Made by a program: the position numbers and the translations under genes. Below the pieces are notes generated by a model. That model worked only from the letters and a program-made list of their open reading frames with translations, was not told where the DNA came from and did no database searches. A DNA stretch of 64,000 nucleotides, taken from positions 248,001 to 312,000 of the forward strand of contig NZ_JAMSCK010000005.1 of NCBI RefSeq assembly GCF_023805255.1, given 5' to 3'. The DNA comes from Gramella jeungdoensis. GTDB taxonomy: Bacteria > Bacteroidota > Bacteroidia > Flavobacteriales > Flavobacteriaceae. This document shows, one piece after another, positions 25,019 through 34,588 of this stretch. The number at the start of each line of letters is the position of its first letter. Position 1 is the first letter of the stretch.

Positions 25019-26672
25019 TAAAATATCAACCTGGCAACGTTTTCTGGGACTTCTCAAACTCGAGAAGAAGGACTTTATGCAGATTGTTTACTATGCTATT
25101 TTCGCAGGTTTGGTGAATCTATCGGTTCCTTTAGGGATCCAGGCCATCGTTAACCTTATCCAGGGTGCACGAATCAGTACCTCATGGATAGTTTTGGTTA
25201 GCCTGGTGACACTGGGAGTAGCTTTTGTAGGAATACTTCAGTTAATGCAGATACGCATCCTCGAAAATATTCAACAAAAAATATTCACCCGCGCTTCCTT
25301 TGAGTTTGCTTACAGGTTTCCCAAAATAAAGATGAGCGAGTTGCATAACTTCTATCCGCCGGAGCTGGCAAACAGATTCTTCGATGTATTAAGTATTCAG
25401 AAAGGAATCTCAAAACTAGTTCTGGATTTCCCGGCAGCCATTTTCCAGATCATATTCGGGTTAATCCTGCTCTCGCTCTACCATCCGTTTTTCATCTTTT
25501 ATGGGGTTCTTCTTATAACACTTATCTACCTGGTATTCAGGTATACCGGAAAGGCTGGGTTAAATACCAGTATGAAAGAGTCAAAACTAAAGTATAAGAT
25601 AGCTCACTGGCTTCAGGAGGTGGCCCGAACCCTGATAAGTTTCAAGATCTCCGGAAAAACCAATTTAGCAGTAAACAAAAATGATAAACTAGTAAGCAGT
25701 TATCTGGATGCAAGGGAAAGCCATTTCAGGATTCTTAGGATTCAATTCATCCAGATGATAGGTTTTAAAGTACTAATCACCGCCGGTCTGCTCATAATTG
25801 GAGGGATACTTGTTCTGAATCAGCAAATGAATATTGGCCAGTTCGTGGCAGCCGAGATCATTATTCTGCTTATTATAAGCAGTGTAGAAAAAATGATCAT
25901 AGGCCTGGAGAACCTGTATGATATGCTTACTTCCCTTGAAAAACTTGGAGAAGTGGTAGATAAAAAACTGGAATCCATGGAAGGGGATAAAAGTTTTGCT
26001 GAAAATTCACACCTGGAAATAGAATTGAAAAATGTAGGTTTTATTGCCAGCGATGGTACCGAGATTTTGAAAAATATCAACCTGAGTATAAGTCCCGGCG
26101 ATAAAATAATACTGGAAGGCCCTAACGGGTCGGGAAAATCCACTTTACTGAAGATAATTGCCGGCTTACTGGAACCAACTTCTGGTAAGATATATGTCAA
26201 CGGTATTTCGCTTCAAAATATCAACCTGGGTTATTACCGATCTCTTATAGGCCAATCGCTTACTGAGGAATCACCCTTTGAAGGCAGTCTTCTGGAGAAT
26301 ATAACCTTCGGAGATAAAAACATTCCGCAAAAAGACATTTTTGAAGTGATGAAAAATACGGGACTGACAAATTTTGTAAGACAACAGCCTAAAGGACTGG
26401 ACGCATTAATTTTTCCGGAAGGCCGGCAACTTGCCTATACCGTCGCGAAAAAGATTGTCCTCGCCAGAAGTATTGTGAAGAAACCTCATTTGCTGGTCCT
26501 CAATGAGCCCCTGGATCAGATAGATAAAGACGAAGCCGATAGGATGATGAACTTTTTGTTTTCCGAAGAGAATCCCTGGTCAATTATAGTCACCAGTCAG
26601 GACAGGGAATGGAGAAAATATTGTAACCGAAGGATTAGAATTAGTGATGGTGAAATTCAAAACACCCCTTAA
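25008..26672 (+). CDS. ABC exporter (membrane plus ATPase half-transporter) with degenerate nucleotide-binding motifs
   Basis: 554 residues from the ATG at 25008, inside the tetR 3' end; an in-frame TTG at 24999 is the alternative. Residues 1-310 hold about five or six membrane helices of ABC exporter type, without a C39 peptidase domain. The ATPase has a normal Walker A (GPNGSGKST, from residue 371) and a Q-loop (LIGQS). The signature position reads FPEGRQLAYT rather than LSGGQ, the Walker B aspartate is Asn499 (LVLNEP, with Glu500 kept), and the H-loop His is Ser530 (VTSQD). With HlyD and TolC partners it should form a three-part exporter, but ATP turnover may be weak or need another subunit. 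Confidence 0.88.
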   Translation: MADNKISTWQRFLGLLKLEKKDFMQIVYYAIFAGLVNLSVPLGIQAIVNLIQGARISTSWIVLVSLVTLGVAFVGILQLMQIRILENIQQKIFTRASFEFAYRFPKIKMSELHNFYPPELANRFFDVLSIQKGISKLVLDFPAAIFQIIFGLILLSLYHPFFIFYGVLLITLIYLVFRYTGKAGLNTSMKESKLKYKIAHWLQEVARTLISFKISGKTNLAVNKNDKLVSSYLDARESHFRILRIQFIQMIGFKVLITAGLLIIGGILVLNQQMNIGQFVAAEIIILLIISSVEKMIIGLENLYDMLTSLEKLGEVVDKKLESMEGDKSFAENSHLEIELKNVGFIASDGTEILKNINLSISPGDKIILEGPNGSGKSTLLKIIAGLLEPTSGKIYVNGISLQNINLGYYRSLIGQSLTEESPFEGSLLENITFGDKNIPQKDIFEVMKNTGLTNFVRQQPKGLDALIFPEGRQLAYTVAKKIVLARSIVKKPHLLVLNEPLDQIDKDEADRMMNFLFSEENPWSIIVTSQDREWRKYCNRRIRISDGEIQNTP

Positions 26673-26675
26673 GCG

Positions 26676-28022
26676 ATGTTGAACATAACTAAAAACAGCC
26701 TGCATGAAAATGTTGACCTTAGCCAGTTTGAGGCGGGTAAAAAAGTTTTTCATAAACGGCATTACAAATATCTCAACCTGTTTCTAAAGATCTTTGCGGT
26801 GATAGGCTTGATCATACTTTTTCTACCCTGGACTCAAACTATTTCAGGAACAGGGTCTGTGACCACCTTAACGCCCGATCAGAGGCCTCAAACCATCCAG
26901 TCCCCTATTCCTGGACAGATTGCAAAATGGTATGTGAGGGAAGGAGAATTTGTGAAAAAGGGGGACACAATATTACACATTGCCGAGATCAAAAGTGAAT
27001 ATATGGACCCCGATCTAGTGAGAAGAACTGGTGACCAGGTTAAAGCCAAATCTAATTCCCTGGTTTCGTATGACGAGAAAATAAATGCCCTTAATCAGCA
27101 GATCACGGCGCTTCAGAATGAAAAGCAGTTGAAACTGGAACAGGCCCGTAATAAACTTCAGCAGGCCAGGTTAAAAACACAAAGTGACAGCATAGACCTG
27201 GAAGCCGCCAAGACAAATCTCAGTATCGCCAGAACGCAGTATGAACGTACTAAAAAGCTTCAACAGGAAGGTTTGAAAGCCATGACCGATGTTGAGGAGA
27301 AGCGATTAAAATTACAGGAAAATCAGGCTAAATTACTATCGCAGGAGAACAAGTTTATAGCCAGTAGAAATGATATTATAAATGCCAGACTTGAACTCAA
27401 CCGTATAGAGGCTGAATACAGTGATAAGATCGCTAAAGCACGCAGCGATCGCTCTACAGCGATGTCCATGCGTTACGATACAGAGGCTGAGGTAAGTAAA
27501 CTGGAAAACGCGTATGTGAACTACGATATCAGGGATGAGCTTTATTTTATCAGAGCACCTCAGGATGGATATATCAATAAAGCTTTAATTGGGGGTATAG
27601 GTGAAACTTTTAAGGAAGGAGAAAAACTTGTTAGCATTATGCCTGCAAATTATGACCTGGCGGTGGAAACTTACGTAAAACCGCTTGACCTTCCGCTTTT
27701 ACATGTTGGAGAGAAAGTAAGGGTAAGATTTGATGGATGGCCAGCGATCGTCTTTAGCGGCTGGCCCAATGTGTCCTACGGAACCTATGGTGCCGAGATT
27801 GTAGCCATCGAAAATTATATTAGTGAAAATGGTAAATACCGTGTTCTGCTAGCCCCTGATCCAGACGGTCATCAGTGGCCGGAAGCACTTCGGGTAGGTT
27901 CCGGTGCCAATACCCTGGCCCTGCTTGAGGATGTTCCTATCTGGTATGAGATATGGCGTCACCTTAATGGCTTCCCTCCTAATTATTATTCGCCGGAGTC
28001 TGAAAATACAGGAAAGCAATGA
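26676..28022 (+). CDS. HlyD-family membrane fusion (periplasmic adaptor) protein
   Basis: 448 residues. One N-terminal membrane helix (about 37-55), then a biotinyl-lipoyl half-motif (IQSPIPGQIAKWYVREGEFVKKGD), a long coiled-coil hairpin (about 115-270) rich in Gln/Lys/Glu, the second lipoyl half (FIRAPQDGYINKALIGGIGE), and a beta-barrel domain. It bridges the ABC protein and the TolC-type channel. It lies 3 bp after the ABC gene, and its stop overlaps the tolC start (ATGA). Confidence 0.92.
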   Translation: MLNITKNSLHENVDLSQFEAGKKVFHKRHYKYLNLFLKIFAVIGLIILFLPWTQTISGTGSVTTLTPDQRPQTIQSPIPGQIAKWYVREGEFVKKGDTILHIAEIKSEYMDPDLVRRTGDQVKAKSNSLVSYDEKINALNQQITALQNEKQLKLEQARNKLQQARLKTQSDSIDLEAAKTNLSIARTQYERTKKLQQEGLKAMTDVEEKRLKLQENQAKLLSQENKFIASRNDIINARLELNRIEAEYSDKIAKARSDRSTAMSMRYDTEAEVSKLENAYVNYDIRDELYFIRAPQDGYINKALIGGIGETFKEGEKLVSIMPANYDLAVETYVKPLDLPLLHVGEKVRVRFDGWPAIVFSGWPNVSYGTYGAEIVAIENYISENGKYRVLLAPDPDGHQWPEALRVGSGANTLALLEDVPIWYEIWRHLNGFPPNYYSPESENTGKQ

Positions 28023-29404
28023 GAATACTAGGAATATCCATTTTATTCATTTTGTTGCCGCTGACAAATTTTGCACAGGAGTCTGATACCTTATACCTGG
28101 AATTTAAAGAATATCTGGATATGGTTAAGGCGAACCATCCGGTAGTGAAGCAGGCCGGTTTACTGTTGGAAAGCGCAGATGCGAATCTTCAAAAAGCCAG
28201 GGGAGGCTTCGACCCTAAACTGGAAAGCAATTATGATCGCAAAGAATTTAAAGAGACGGAGTATTTTGATATCCTGAATGCAGGTTTCAAAATACCAACA
28301 TGGTATGGAATTGAATTAAAAGCCAAGTATGAGAATAACTCAGGGGAATTCCTGAATCCCCAAAACAAGGTGCCAAAAGATGGTCTCTTTGCAGCCGGAA
28401 TTTCAATACCGGTTGGCCAGGGCCTTTTCATCAATGAGCGTATGGCTGCATTAAAACAGGCCAAAGTATTCAGGAAACAATCACAGGCCGAGCAGCAATT
28501 AATGCTCAATGAGATCCTATATGAAGCGGCGACAGCATACTTTGAATGGCAAATGAGTTATCGGGAATTAAAATTATTCCAGGATTTCAGGAAAAATGCT
28601 GCATTCAGGTTCAAGGGAGTGAAAACCAGTTTTGAGGCAGGCGACAAACCAGCCATAGATACCGTGGAGGCCCAGATCAGTTTTCAGAACCGGAGGCTTG
28701 AATTAGAACAGGCGGAGCTGCAATATATCAAAGCCTCTTTAAAGCTTGGCACTTTTCTCTGGCAGGAAGACAACATTCCTTTAGAATTAGGTGAAAATCT
28801 ATTCCCTACTCAGAAAACCCTTGAAAACAACCTGGATATTGTTCTGCAGAATGAAGAGCTCGAAACACATCCAAAGATAAGATCACTTAATTATAAACTT
28901 GAGGCTCTTGAATATGAAAAGAGACTGAAAGCTAATAAACTTTTGCCTACTCTGGACCTCGAATATAATTTCCTGACCGAAGATTACGAACAGCTGAACA
29001 GCCTGAATTATGACGAATATAAATTCGGATTAAAGTTCAGTCTTCCCTTATTTTTAAGGAAGGAGCGTGGCGATCTTCAGCTTAGCAGAATAAAACTGGA
29101 AAATGCCGGTTTTGACCTCTATTCTGGTAGACTAGAGTTACGCAATAAGATCCAGTCTATACAGGAACAGCTGAAATCACTTGAAAACCAGAATAAAATG
29201 ATGAATGATCTGGTGTCTTCATATCGCCGTATGTTAGAGGGGGAAGAACGAAAGCTAGAGCTTGGTGAAAGCAGCATCTTTTTGGTGAATTCAAGGGAGA
29301 ACAGTCTTATCACTGCAAGACAAAAACAAATAAAACTTCAGAACAAACTTATCCAGACCAGGATCGAGCTATTGAAGGTATTGGCCAGGCTCCAGGAAAT
29401 TTAG
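28019..29404 (+). CDS. TolC-family outer membrane efflux protein
   Basis: 461 residues with a signal peptide (about 1-19, ending NFAQ). It is an outer membrane efflux family protein: long helices with repeated Leu/Gln/Glu heptads (for example 'EAATAYFEWQMSYRELKLF' and the C-terminal 'SLITARQKQIKLQNKLIQTR') and the two duplicated halves usual for TolC. As last gene of the operon, coupled by ATGA to hlyD, it provides the outer-membrane channel. A 10-bp hairpin follows its stop. Confidence 0.9.
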   Translation: MRILGISILFILLPLTNFAQESDTLYLEFKEYLDMVKANHPVVKQAGLLLESADANLQKARGGFDPKLESNYDRKEFKETEYFDILNAGFKIPTWYGIELKAKYENNSGEFLNPQNKVPKDGLFAAGISIPVGQGLFINERMAALKQAKVFRKQSQAEQQLMLNEILYEAATAYFEWQMSYRELKLFQDFRKNAAFRFKGVKTSFEAGDKPAIDTVEAQISFQNRRLELEQAELQYIKASLKLGTFLWQEDNIPLELGENLFPTQKTLENNLDIVLQNEELETHPKIRSLNYKLEALEYEKRLKANKLLPTLDLEYNFLTEDYEQLNSLNYDEYKFGLKFSLPLFLRKERGDLQLSRIKLENAGFDLYSGRLELRNKIQSIQEQLKSLENQNKMMNDLVSSYRRMLEGEERKLELGESSIFLVNSRENSLITARQKQIKLQNKLIQTRIELLKVLARLQEI

Positions 29405-29427
29405 ATTGCTATAGAATAGAAAGGAAC

Positions 29428-29469
29428 AAAGGGAACAAAAATGAATATTTCACATTAACTGTTCCCTTT
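29428..29469 (+). terminator. Hairpin after the export operon
   Basis: AAAGGGAACA (29428-29437) pairs perfectly with TGTTCCCTTT (29460-29469) across a 22-nt loop, 24 bp after the tolC stop. The T run is short, so termination may be partial. Confidence 0.55.
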
Positions 29470-29657
29470 GAGTGTCATACTCTTTATCTGGCATTATCCA
29501 GACAATCCACAGGTCTCATCTCAGCCCAACTTAATGTAGCACCCTGAATGACTGTTTTAAAGATACTAAAATTTGGCTCAACAATTCAAATTTAGAATTA
29601 CTTTAACTCATCAAAATGAAATTAAAAAAACTGTTAGGCGGAAACCTAAAACCATTT

Positions 29658-29687
29658 TTGATGCTATGCTTACAAAGCTTATTTTAG
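29658..29687 (+). promoter_or_regulatory. Promoter of the DUF1080 gene
   Basis: TTG (29658-29660), 19 bp, then TATTTTAG (29680-29687), one base off TAnnTTTG. The ATG follows 28 bp later at 29716. Confidence 0.5.
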
Positions 29688-29715
29688 AAGAATTGAAATA
29701 ATAAAATCGAATATC

Positions 29716-30501
29716 ATGAAAAGCCCGCTTTTGTGCCTTATTACAGGCTTACTTTTAGTATCTACAGCCACGATGGCTCAAAAAGACTATCCTACCACCC
29801 CACCCGAAAAATCTCCCATGCCAATGAAACCGGAAATGACCGAGATATGGGAGCCACAGGTAGAGGTGATAAAGCCAGGTGATAAGCCTGGTGAGGCTCC
29901 TTCAGATGCTATCGTCCTTTTTGACGGAAAAGATCTTGACCACTGGGTAAGTCAGAAAGACACTACCCAACCATCACCGTGGAAGATAAAAGACGGATAT
30001 TTTGAAGTAATACCGGGAACCGGAGGGATACAAACAAAGATGGAATTTGGGGATGTACAAATGCACATAGAATGGAGCGCCCCAGATGAGATTGAGAATT
30101 CTGGCCAGGGCCGGGGAAATAGCGGACTTTTCTTCCAGAATCGTTATGAACTTCAGATTTTGGATTCATATAATAATCGCACGTACTCTAACGGGCAGGC
30201 GGCCAGTATCTATAAAGATCAACCGCCGCTAGTGAATGCCATGCGCTCTCCAGACAGATGGAATACCTATGACGTAATCTATACGGCTCCCCGATTTAAA
30301 AAGAATGGAGACCTGGACACTCCAGCCAGGATTACAGTGCTGCATAACGGCGTGGTTGTACAAAACAATGCTACAATTCATGGGCTTACCTTATATATTG
30401 GATTGCATAACTACCCAGAAGCTCATGGCAAGGATGTAATTGCTCTTCAGGATCATGGTACTCCGGTTCAATTCAGGAATATCTGGGTTAGAAAGCTTTA
30501 G
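29716..30501 (+). CDS. Secreted DUF1080 (3-keto-disaccharide hydrolase-like) protein
   Basis: 261 residues with a signal peptide (about 1-21, ending ATMAQ). After a proline-rich linker the DUF1080 domain begins at about residue 65 (IVLFDGKDLDHWVS) and runs to the end (VQFRNIWVRKL). Inside are WKIKDGYFEVIPGTGGIQT, GNSGLFFQNRYELQILDS and the HNGVVVQNN loop, all typical of this LamG-like fold. Some members hydrolyse 3-keto sugars; others only bind carbohydrate. No sugar dehydrogenase is adjacent, so substrate and pathway stay open. It is probably periplasmic and has its own promoter and terminator. Confidence 0.9.
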   Translation: MKSPLLCLITGLLLVSTATMAQKDYPTTPPEKSPMPMKPEMTEIWEPQVEVIKPGDKPGEAPSDAIVLFDGKDLDHWVSQKDTTQPSPWKIKDGYFEVIPGTGGIQTKMEFGDVQMHIEWSAPDEIENSGQGRGNSGLFFQNRYELQILDSYNNRTYSNGQAASIYKDQPPLVNAMRSPDRWNTYDVIYTAPRFKKNGDLDTPARITVLHNGVVVQNNATIHGLTLYIGLHNYPEAHGKDVIALQDHGTPVQFRNIWVRKL

Positions 30502-30943
30502 TTTGCCCTTTTTATAAAAACCCGGTTCTTGTAAATTCAAGGGAACAATATATTTAGGAAATTGAAGAATCAAAAAGCCACTAAAATGTGGGGCTTTTTG
30601 TGACTAATTCCTTAATTAATATTTTCTTCTATAAGTCCCTGAAAACATTTGATTAGAACACTTTCCTCATTCATACCAGCCTTTTATTTATAATTTCTAA
30701 AATCCTTTATACCAGATTTACTCATTTAATAAATCGGTAAAGAGTGGTACCAATGGTTTTTTTCACAAAAAAAGAAGAAGGCAGAATGTTGCAGAATTCT
30801 TTTTTAACTATCGACAAAAAGCAATCACCGGTTAATGTGGAAATGCATTATTTTTCTTAACTTTAGTACTCACTCTTCCCTACCAGGTGTAATTCCCCTA
30901 AATCTTACTACATTTCATTGTTTTACACTTAAAACCAATCAGT
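30502..30943 (+). other. Intergenic region, no gene seen
   Basis: 442 bp, AT-rich. Apart from the terminator at 30572-30599 nothing coding is seen. The last 100 bp contain several TA..TTT sequences that could be the promoter of the next gene, none of them a clean match. Confidence 0.5.
30572..30599 (+). terminator. Terminator of the DUF1080 gene
   Basis: AAAAAGCC (30572-30579) pairs with GGCTTTTT (30592-30599), giving a short stem with a T tail about 70 bp after the stop. Confidence 0.7.
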
Positions 30944-31435
30944 ATGAAAACGCTAATATTTATACTCGGTATTATTTTTACATCGCAGCTTTTTGCCCAA
31001 CAAACTGAATCAACGCTAAGGTATAAAGATACTTTTGTAAGGGTGTTTGATGCTAACGGGAAGAAAATTGCAAAAGGTAAGATCGTAAATATCAGCGATA
31101 ATACATTGAGCTTAAAACGTGGGAAAGGATATTCAGAAATCCCAATGGATAAAATTAATCATATCAAGACAAACCATTCTGCAGCCACAAGTGTGCTAGT
31201 CCCAGCCCTGGCAGGTGTTATCATTGGAGGAATTATAGGAGCACAGGATGCCGACCCTGATGCCTTGTTTTACCCAACAACCGAAGCAGAAGCCGCTGCA
31301 ATGGGAGCATTATTGGGTGGTGCCGCCGGAGCGGGCATAGGAGGCTTGAGTTTATTATTCAGAAAAGGAAATGTTTATCATATCCAGGGAAGCCAGGAGG
31401 CCTGGAAATATTTCCGGGAGTCGATGGCATTATAG
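30944..31435 (+). CDS. Exported glycine-zipper protein of unknown function
   Basis: 163 residues with a signal peptide (about 1-19, ending LFAQ). A short beta-rich region follows (residues 25-75) that resembles an SH3-like or Lsm-type strand set. Two hydrophobic, Gly/Ala-rich segments come next (VLVPALAGVIIGGIIGA and the AAAMGALLGGAAGAGIGGL stretch) with glycine-zipper spacing, as in proteins that insert in or lie against a membrane. No Cys, no enzymatic motif. Function not known. It is monocistronic. Confidence 0.7.
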   Translation: MKTLIFILGIIFTSQLFAQQTESTLRYKDTFVRVFDANGKKIAKGKIVNISDNTLSLKRGKGYSEIPMDKINHIKTNHSAATSVLVPALAGVIIGGIIGAQDADPDALFYPTTEAEAAAMGALLGGAAGAGIGGLSLLFRKGNVYHIQGSQEAWKYFRESMAL

Positions 31436-31522
31436 GCCTTAAGGAAAGATTTGACATCATTCTTAATAATTAATACTATTTTATCTAGATTTTACTTAAC
31501 GGCTTTGCCTGAATCTTCATCT

Positions 31523-32206
31523 TCAAAATTCAAGCTCATCTTTAAGGGAAATATATTTTAAAAGTCCGCCTAAGGCCATTAGATAAAAGATTCGGTCTAT
31601 CACGAAAATTTCTATGAACTGCAAATGATAGGCGGCAAAGGCAGCGAGATCTGTTAAAATAAAACCACAGGCCATCAAAAAAAAGGCTGTAGATTTAAAG
31701 GAACCATTATCACTTAAATAAATAGCTCCTAACAATAACATGATAATAGCATTGATTCCCTGAAAATAGAAAAGAGCAGAAACCAAAGAGTCATTTAATT
31801 CTTTATGAAAAGTTTCTGCAACCATATACAGAAGAAAGAGATTTATTATAAAAACAAAGGATAGAATGATAATCTGAAAAGTGGAAAAGTCATATTTCTT
31901 GATCGACTTTTTAGCTTCAATCCCTATTAACAAATATGCTAATCCACGAAATAAAAATTGGAAGATCTTAAACTCTGTAATTTCGTAATTTAATAGGGCT
32001 AAATCACTAAAAATCAATAAAGAAAAGATTAATATAAAGAAGATATTTCTATATACTCTAAGGAAAAGGGCAGCTACCGCGAATAGGATAGTCCCAAATA
32101 GCCTGACCCAACGGGTATCTATGATGCTCAGTTCAGCAAAAACAAAAAAATTGGCTACGGCAAGGATAGTAATTGCTAAAAAAATAAAAATATCCAGAAG
32201 CCGCAT
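31523..32206 (-). CDS. Multi-span membrane protein, YhhN/lysoplasmalogenase-like (tentative)
   Basis: 227 residues from the ATG at 32206; a TTG at 32212 would add two. About eight hydrophobic helices, few charges, and the spacing of Asp/Arg in the last helices (FILTDLAAFAAYHLQF, DRIFYLMALGGLLKY) resemble the YhhN/TMEM86 fold, in which lysoplasmalogenases and related proteins are found. The match is by pattern only. The gene at 61889 encodes a protein of the same length with the same helix pattern and may be a paralogue. It stands alone, with the tRNA-Ser gene upstream on the same strand. Confidence 0.6.
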   Translation of the reverse strand: MRLLDIFIFLAITILAVANFFVFAELSIIDTRWVRLFGTILFAVAALFLRVYRNIFFILIFSLLIFSDLALLNYEITEFKIFQFLFRGLAYLLIGIEAKKSIKKYDFSTFQIIILSFVFIINLFLLYMVAETFHKELNDSLVSALFYFQGINAIIMLLLGAIYLSDNGSFKSTAFFLMACGFILTDLAAFAAYHLQFIEIFVIDRIFYLMALGGLLKYISLKDELEF

Positions 32207-32385
32207 AAACAATGATACTAATATTGTTAATTAATTCAAAAACTATCTGATTTTTTTATAATTAATTGAAGTAGGGATTAATATTAAATCATTTGAGTAC
32301 CAACCTGTTGAAAGAAAAATAAGTAACTCAAAAATAAATGGCATAAATCTTTTTGGTATGCGAGGTACATAGATAATCCAAAAAC

Positions 32386-32418
32386 AAAGCCCCGTCATCA
32401 TTGCGATAACGGGGCTTT
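32386..32418 (-). terminator. Terminator after tRNA-Ser
   Basis: AAAGCCCCGT pairs with ACGGGGCTTT across a 13-nt loop, just 3' of the tRNA on the minus strand, with T-rich flanks on both sides. Confidence 0.85.
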
Positions 32419-32421
32419 TTG

Positions 32422-32506
32422 CGGAGGAAGAGGGATTCGAACCCCCGGAGGTGTGACCCTCAACAGTTTTCAAGACTGCCGCATTCGACCACTCTGCCAT
32501 TCCTCC
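32422..32506 (-). tRNA. tRNA-Ser (anticodon UGA)
   Basis: 85 nt including the discriminator base. The acceptor stem GGAGGAA/TTCCTCC, a D-arm with AGAGTGGTCGAA, the anticodon stem-loop CAGTCTTGAAAACTG with anticodon TGA, a long variable arm and the TTCGAATC T-loop all fit a class II tRNA-Ser. The 3' CCA is not encoded in full. A terminator follows directly. Confidence 0.95.
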
Positions 32507-32689
32507 AGTAAGTCGCAGAACACTTATGCCGTTCCTGCTTAGCGGATGCAAATATAATAAGCTTTTCTAATTTACAACAACTAAACCCTAAACTTTTTTA
32601 CCTCTTTTTCTTAGCACCTTCTATATCAGCTTTTTTGATATTTTTATCATTCCAAATTTATTCTGACAATAAACCCAGATCTACATCTC

Positions 32690-33397
32690 ATGATAAAATT
32701 CCTGCTTTCCTGCACCTGCTTTCTTTTAATTTTCCTTTCTTTAAACGCTCAGCAACCAGATTTTCAAAAATTAATGGAACAAGACTGGGCCCAACTAAAA
32801 TACTATCAGAAAGAAAACCAGGAGATTCTGAAAAGTTTCAATTGTCCCGATGTAGTCTTTATTGGCAATTCAATTACCGAAGGATGGGCCAAGATGCATC
32901 CGGATTTTTTCCATAATAATAACTATCTGGGAAGAGGTATTGGCGGACAAACCACTCCGCAAATGCTTATTCGCTTCACTCCCGACGTGCTGGACCTGAA
33001 TCCCAAAGCGGTGGTGATCCTGGCGGGCACAAACGACATTGCCGGGAATACCGGTTTTTCTTCAGTCAAAATGGTCACCGATAATATCAAAGCCATGGCT
33101 CTGCTTGCTGAGCAGAAAAAAATAAAAGTGATCCTGTGTTCTGTACTTCCGGTGTGTGAATACCCCTGGAGACCAGAGATTGAACCGGTTATAAAAGTGG
33201 ATACACTCAATTCCTGGATAGAGAATTTTGCCGAAAAACATGGCTTTATCTATGTAGACTTCTTCAGCCCAATGGCGAATTATAAGTTTGGCCTGGATAA
33301 AGACTATTCAGAAGATGGGGTTCATCCTAATGAAAAAGGCTATGAGGTAATGGAGCCTCTGGTACAGGCAGCCATAGAAAAAGCTCTGGCCGATTAA
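32690..33397 (+). CDS. Secreted SGNH/GDSL-family hydrolase
   Basis: 235 residues with a signal peptide (about 1-20, ending LNAQ). The SGNH blocks are present in order: block I IGNSITEGW (nucleophile Ser), block II GRGIGGQTT, block III AGTNDIAG, and block V DGVHPNEKGY with the catalytic Asp and His. The closest pattern is the platelet-activating-factor acetylhydrolase gamma/acetylxylan esterase group, so it probably removes acetyl groups from carbohydrates in the periplasm; the substrate is not determined. Confidence 0.92.
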   Translation: MIKFLLSCTCFLLIFLSLNAQQPDFQKLMEQDWAQLKYYQKENQEILKSFNCPDVVFIGNSITEGWAKMHPDFFHNNNYLGRGIGGQTTPQMLIRFTPDVLDLNPKAVVILAGTNDIAGNTGFSSVKMVTDNIKAMALLAEQKKIKVILCSVLPVCEYPWRPEIEPVIKVDTLNSWIENFAEKHGFIYVDFFSPMANYKFGLDKDYSEDGVHPNEKGYEVMEPLVQAAIEKALAD

Positions 33398-33492
33398 ATA
33401 CATTTTTATAGGATTTTTAAGCGTTGAGTTCCTGCTTTTTTAGCTTAAATCTGCTATATTGCCCGGCATTATCTTTAAAATTTAAACTTAAA

Positions 33493-34515
33493 ATGAAAAA
33501 AATACTGGTATTGGCCATCCCGGCCATCCTTACTGCATGTAGTGCACAGAATAAAAAGGTAGAGAATGCCGATCCTATGGATTATGCAAATACCATCACT
33601 GCAGCTGAACTAAAAGAACATTTGTACACTTTTGCGAGTGATGAATTTGAAGGTCGCGAAACAGGAGAACCGGGACAGAAAAAAGCCGCTGAATATCTTA
33701 AAAAGGAATATAAGGAACTTGAGCTTGTCTCCCCAATTGGAGGTGACGACTATTTCCAGGAAGTTCCAACGAGCTACTTTAAACGAGGAAATGTAAAGCC
33801 TACCGAAAATGTGGTGGCTTACCTAAAAGGTTCTGAAAAACCTGAAGAGGTGCTTGTAATCTCTTCTCATTATGACCATGTAGGGATAGACGATAACGGA
33901 AATATCTATAACGGTGCCGATGATGATGGTTCGGGAACAGTGGGGATCCTTGAGATAGCAGAAGCTTTTGTGGAAGCAAGTAAGGATGGCTATACTCCAA
34001 AGAGATCCATCCTTTTCCTTAACGTTACCGGAGAGGAAAAAGGCCTTGTAGGTTCAAAGTTCTATACAGACGAGCCTATCTTCCCTCTAGAAAATACTGT
34101 TGCCAACCTGAACATCGATATGATAGGCCGTATTGACCCTCAGCATGCAGGAAATGATAATTATGTTTACCTTATTGGAAGCGATAAACTAAGTACAGAC
34201 CTTCACCAGTTAAGTGAAGCTGTGAATGCGAGATATATTAATCTTGATCTGGATTACACTTACAACGACGAAAACGATCCAAATCGTTTTTATTACCGAA
34301 GTGACCACTATAATTTTGCCAAAAACAATATCCCGATCATCTTCTATTTCAATGGTACTCATGCCGATTACCATAAACCTACCGACACACCAGATAAGAT
34401 TGAATATGATGTTTTAGCCAAAAGAGCTAAACTGGTTTTTCTAACCGCATGGGAGATCGCGAACCGAGATGCCCGACTGGTGGTAGATAAGGCAGCCGAT
34501 ACTACTGGAAAATAA
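33493..34515 (+). CDS. M28 family zinc aminopeptidase lipoprotein
   Basis: 340 residues from the ATG at 33493, chosen because a signal peptide with lipobox LTAC follows directly (Cys16); the frame open from 33424 adds unlikely residues. The M28 motifs are in order: SHYDHVG (first zinc His/Asp), GADDDGSGT (bridging Asp), TGEEKGLVGS (catalytic Glu and zinc Glu), NIDMIG and RSDHYNF (last zinc His). It should cleave N-terminal residues from peptides while anchored in a membrane facing the periplasm or outside. A terminator follows before the convergent pcm. Confidence 0.93.
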   Translation: MKKILVLAIPAILTACSAQNKKVENADPMDYANTITAAELKEHLYTFASDEFEGRETGEPGQKKAAEYLKKEYKELELVSPIGGDDYFQEVPTSYFKRGNVKPTENVVAYLKGSEKPEEVLVISSHYDHVGIDDNGNIYNGADDDGSGTVGILEIAEAFVEASKDGYTPKRSILFLNVTGEEKGLVGSKFYTDEPIFPLENTVANLNIDMIGRIDPQHAGNDNYVYLIGSDKLSTDLHQLSEAVNARYINLDLDYTYNDENDPNRFYYRSDHYNFAKNNIPIIFYFNGTHADYHKPTDTPDKIEYDVLAKRAKLVFLTAWEIANRDARLVVDKAADTTGK

Positions 34516-34541
34516 ATAGAATTTTTATACTAAATAAAATT

Positions 34542-34567
34542 GGCCTCGTTTTGCGGGGCTTTTTTTA
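34542..34567 (+). terminator. Terminator of the M28 peptidase gene
   Basis: GCCTCG pairs with CGGGGC (one G-U) across a 5-nt loop, followed by seven T. It lies 27 bp after the stop and before the convergent pcm. Confidence 0.85.
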
Positions 34568-34588
34568 TTAATTGATAATGAACAATTA

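Larger units (their letters stand above)
29405..29715 (+). other. Intergenic region between tolC and DUF1080 gene
   Basis: 311 bp without a credible gene. It holds the hairpin at 29428-29469 and a promoter at 29658-29687. Confidence 0.5.

Noticed and set aside
32243-32551. 102-codon minus-strand frame
   Set aside because: It runs straight through the tRNA-Ser gene and its terminator.
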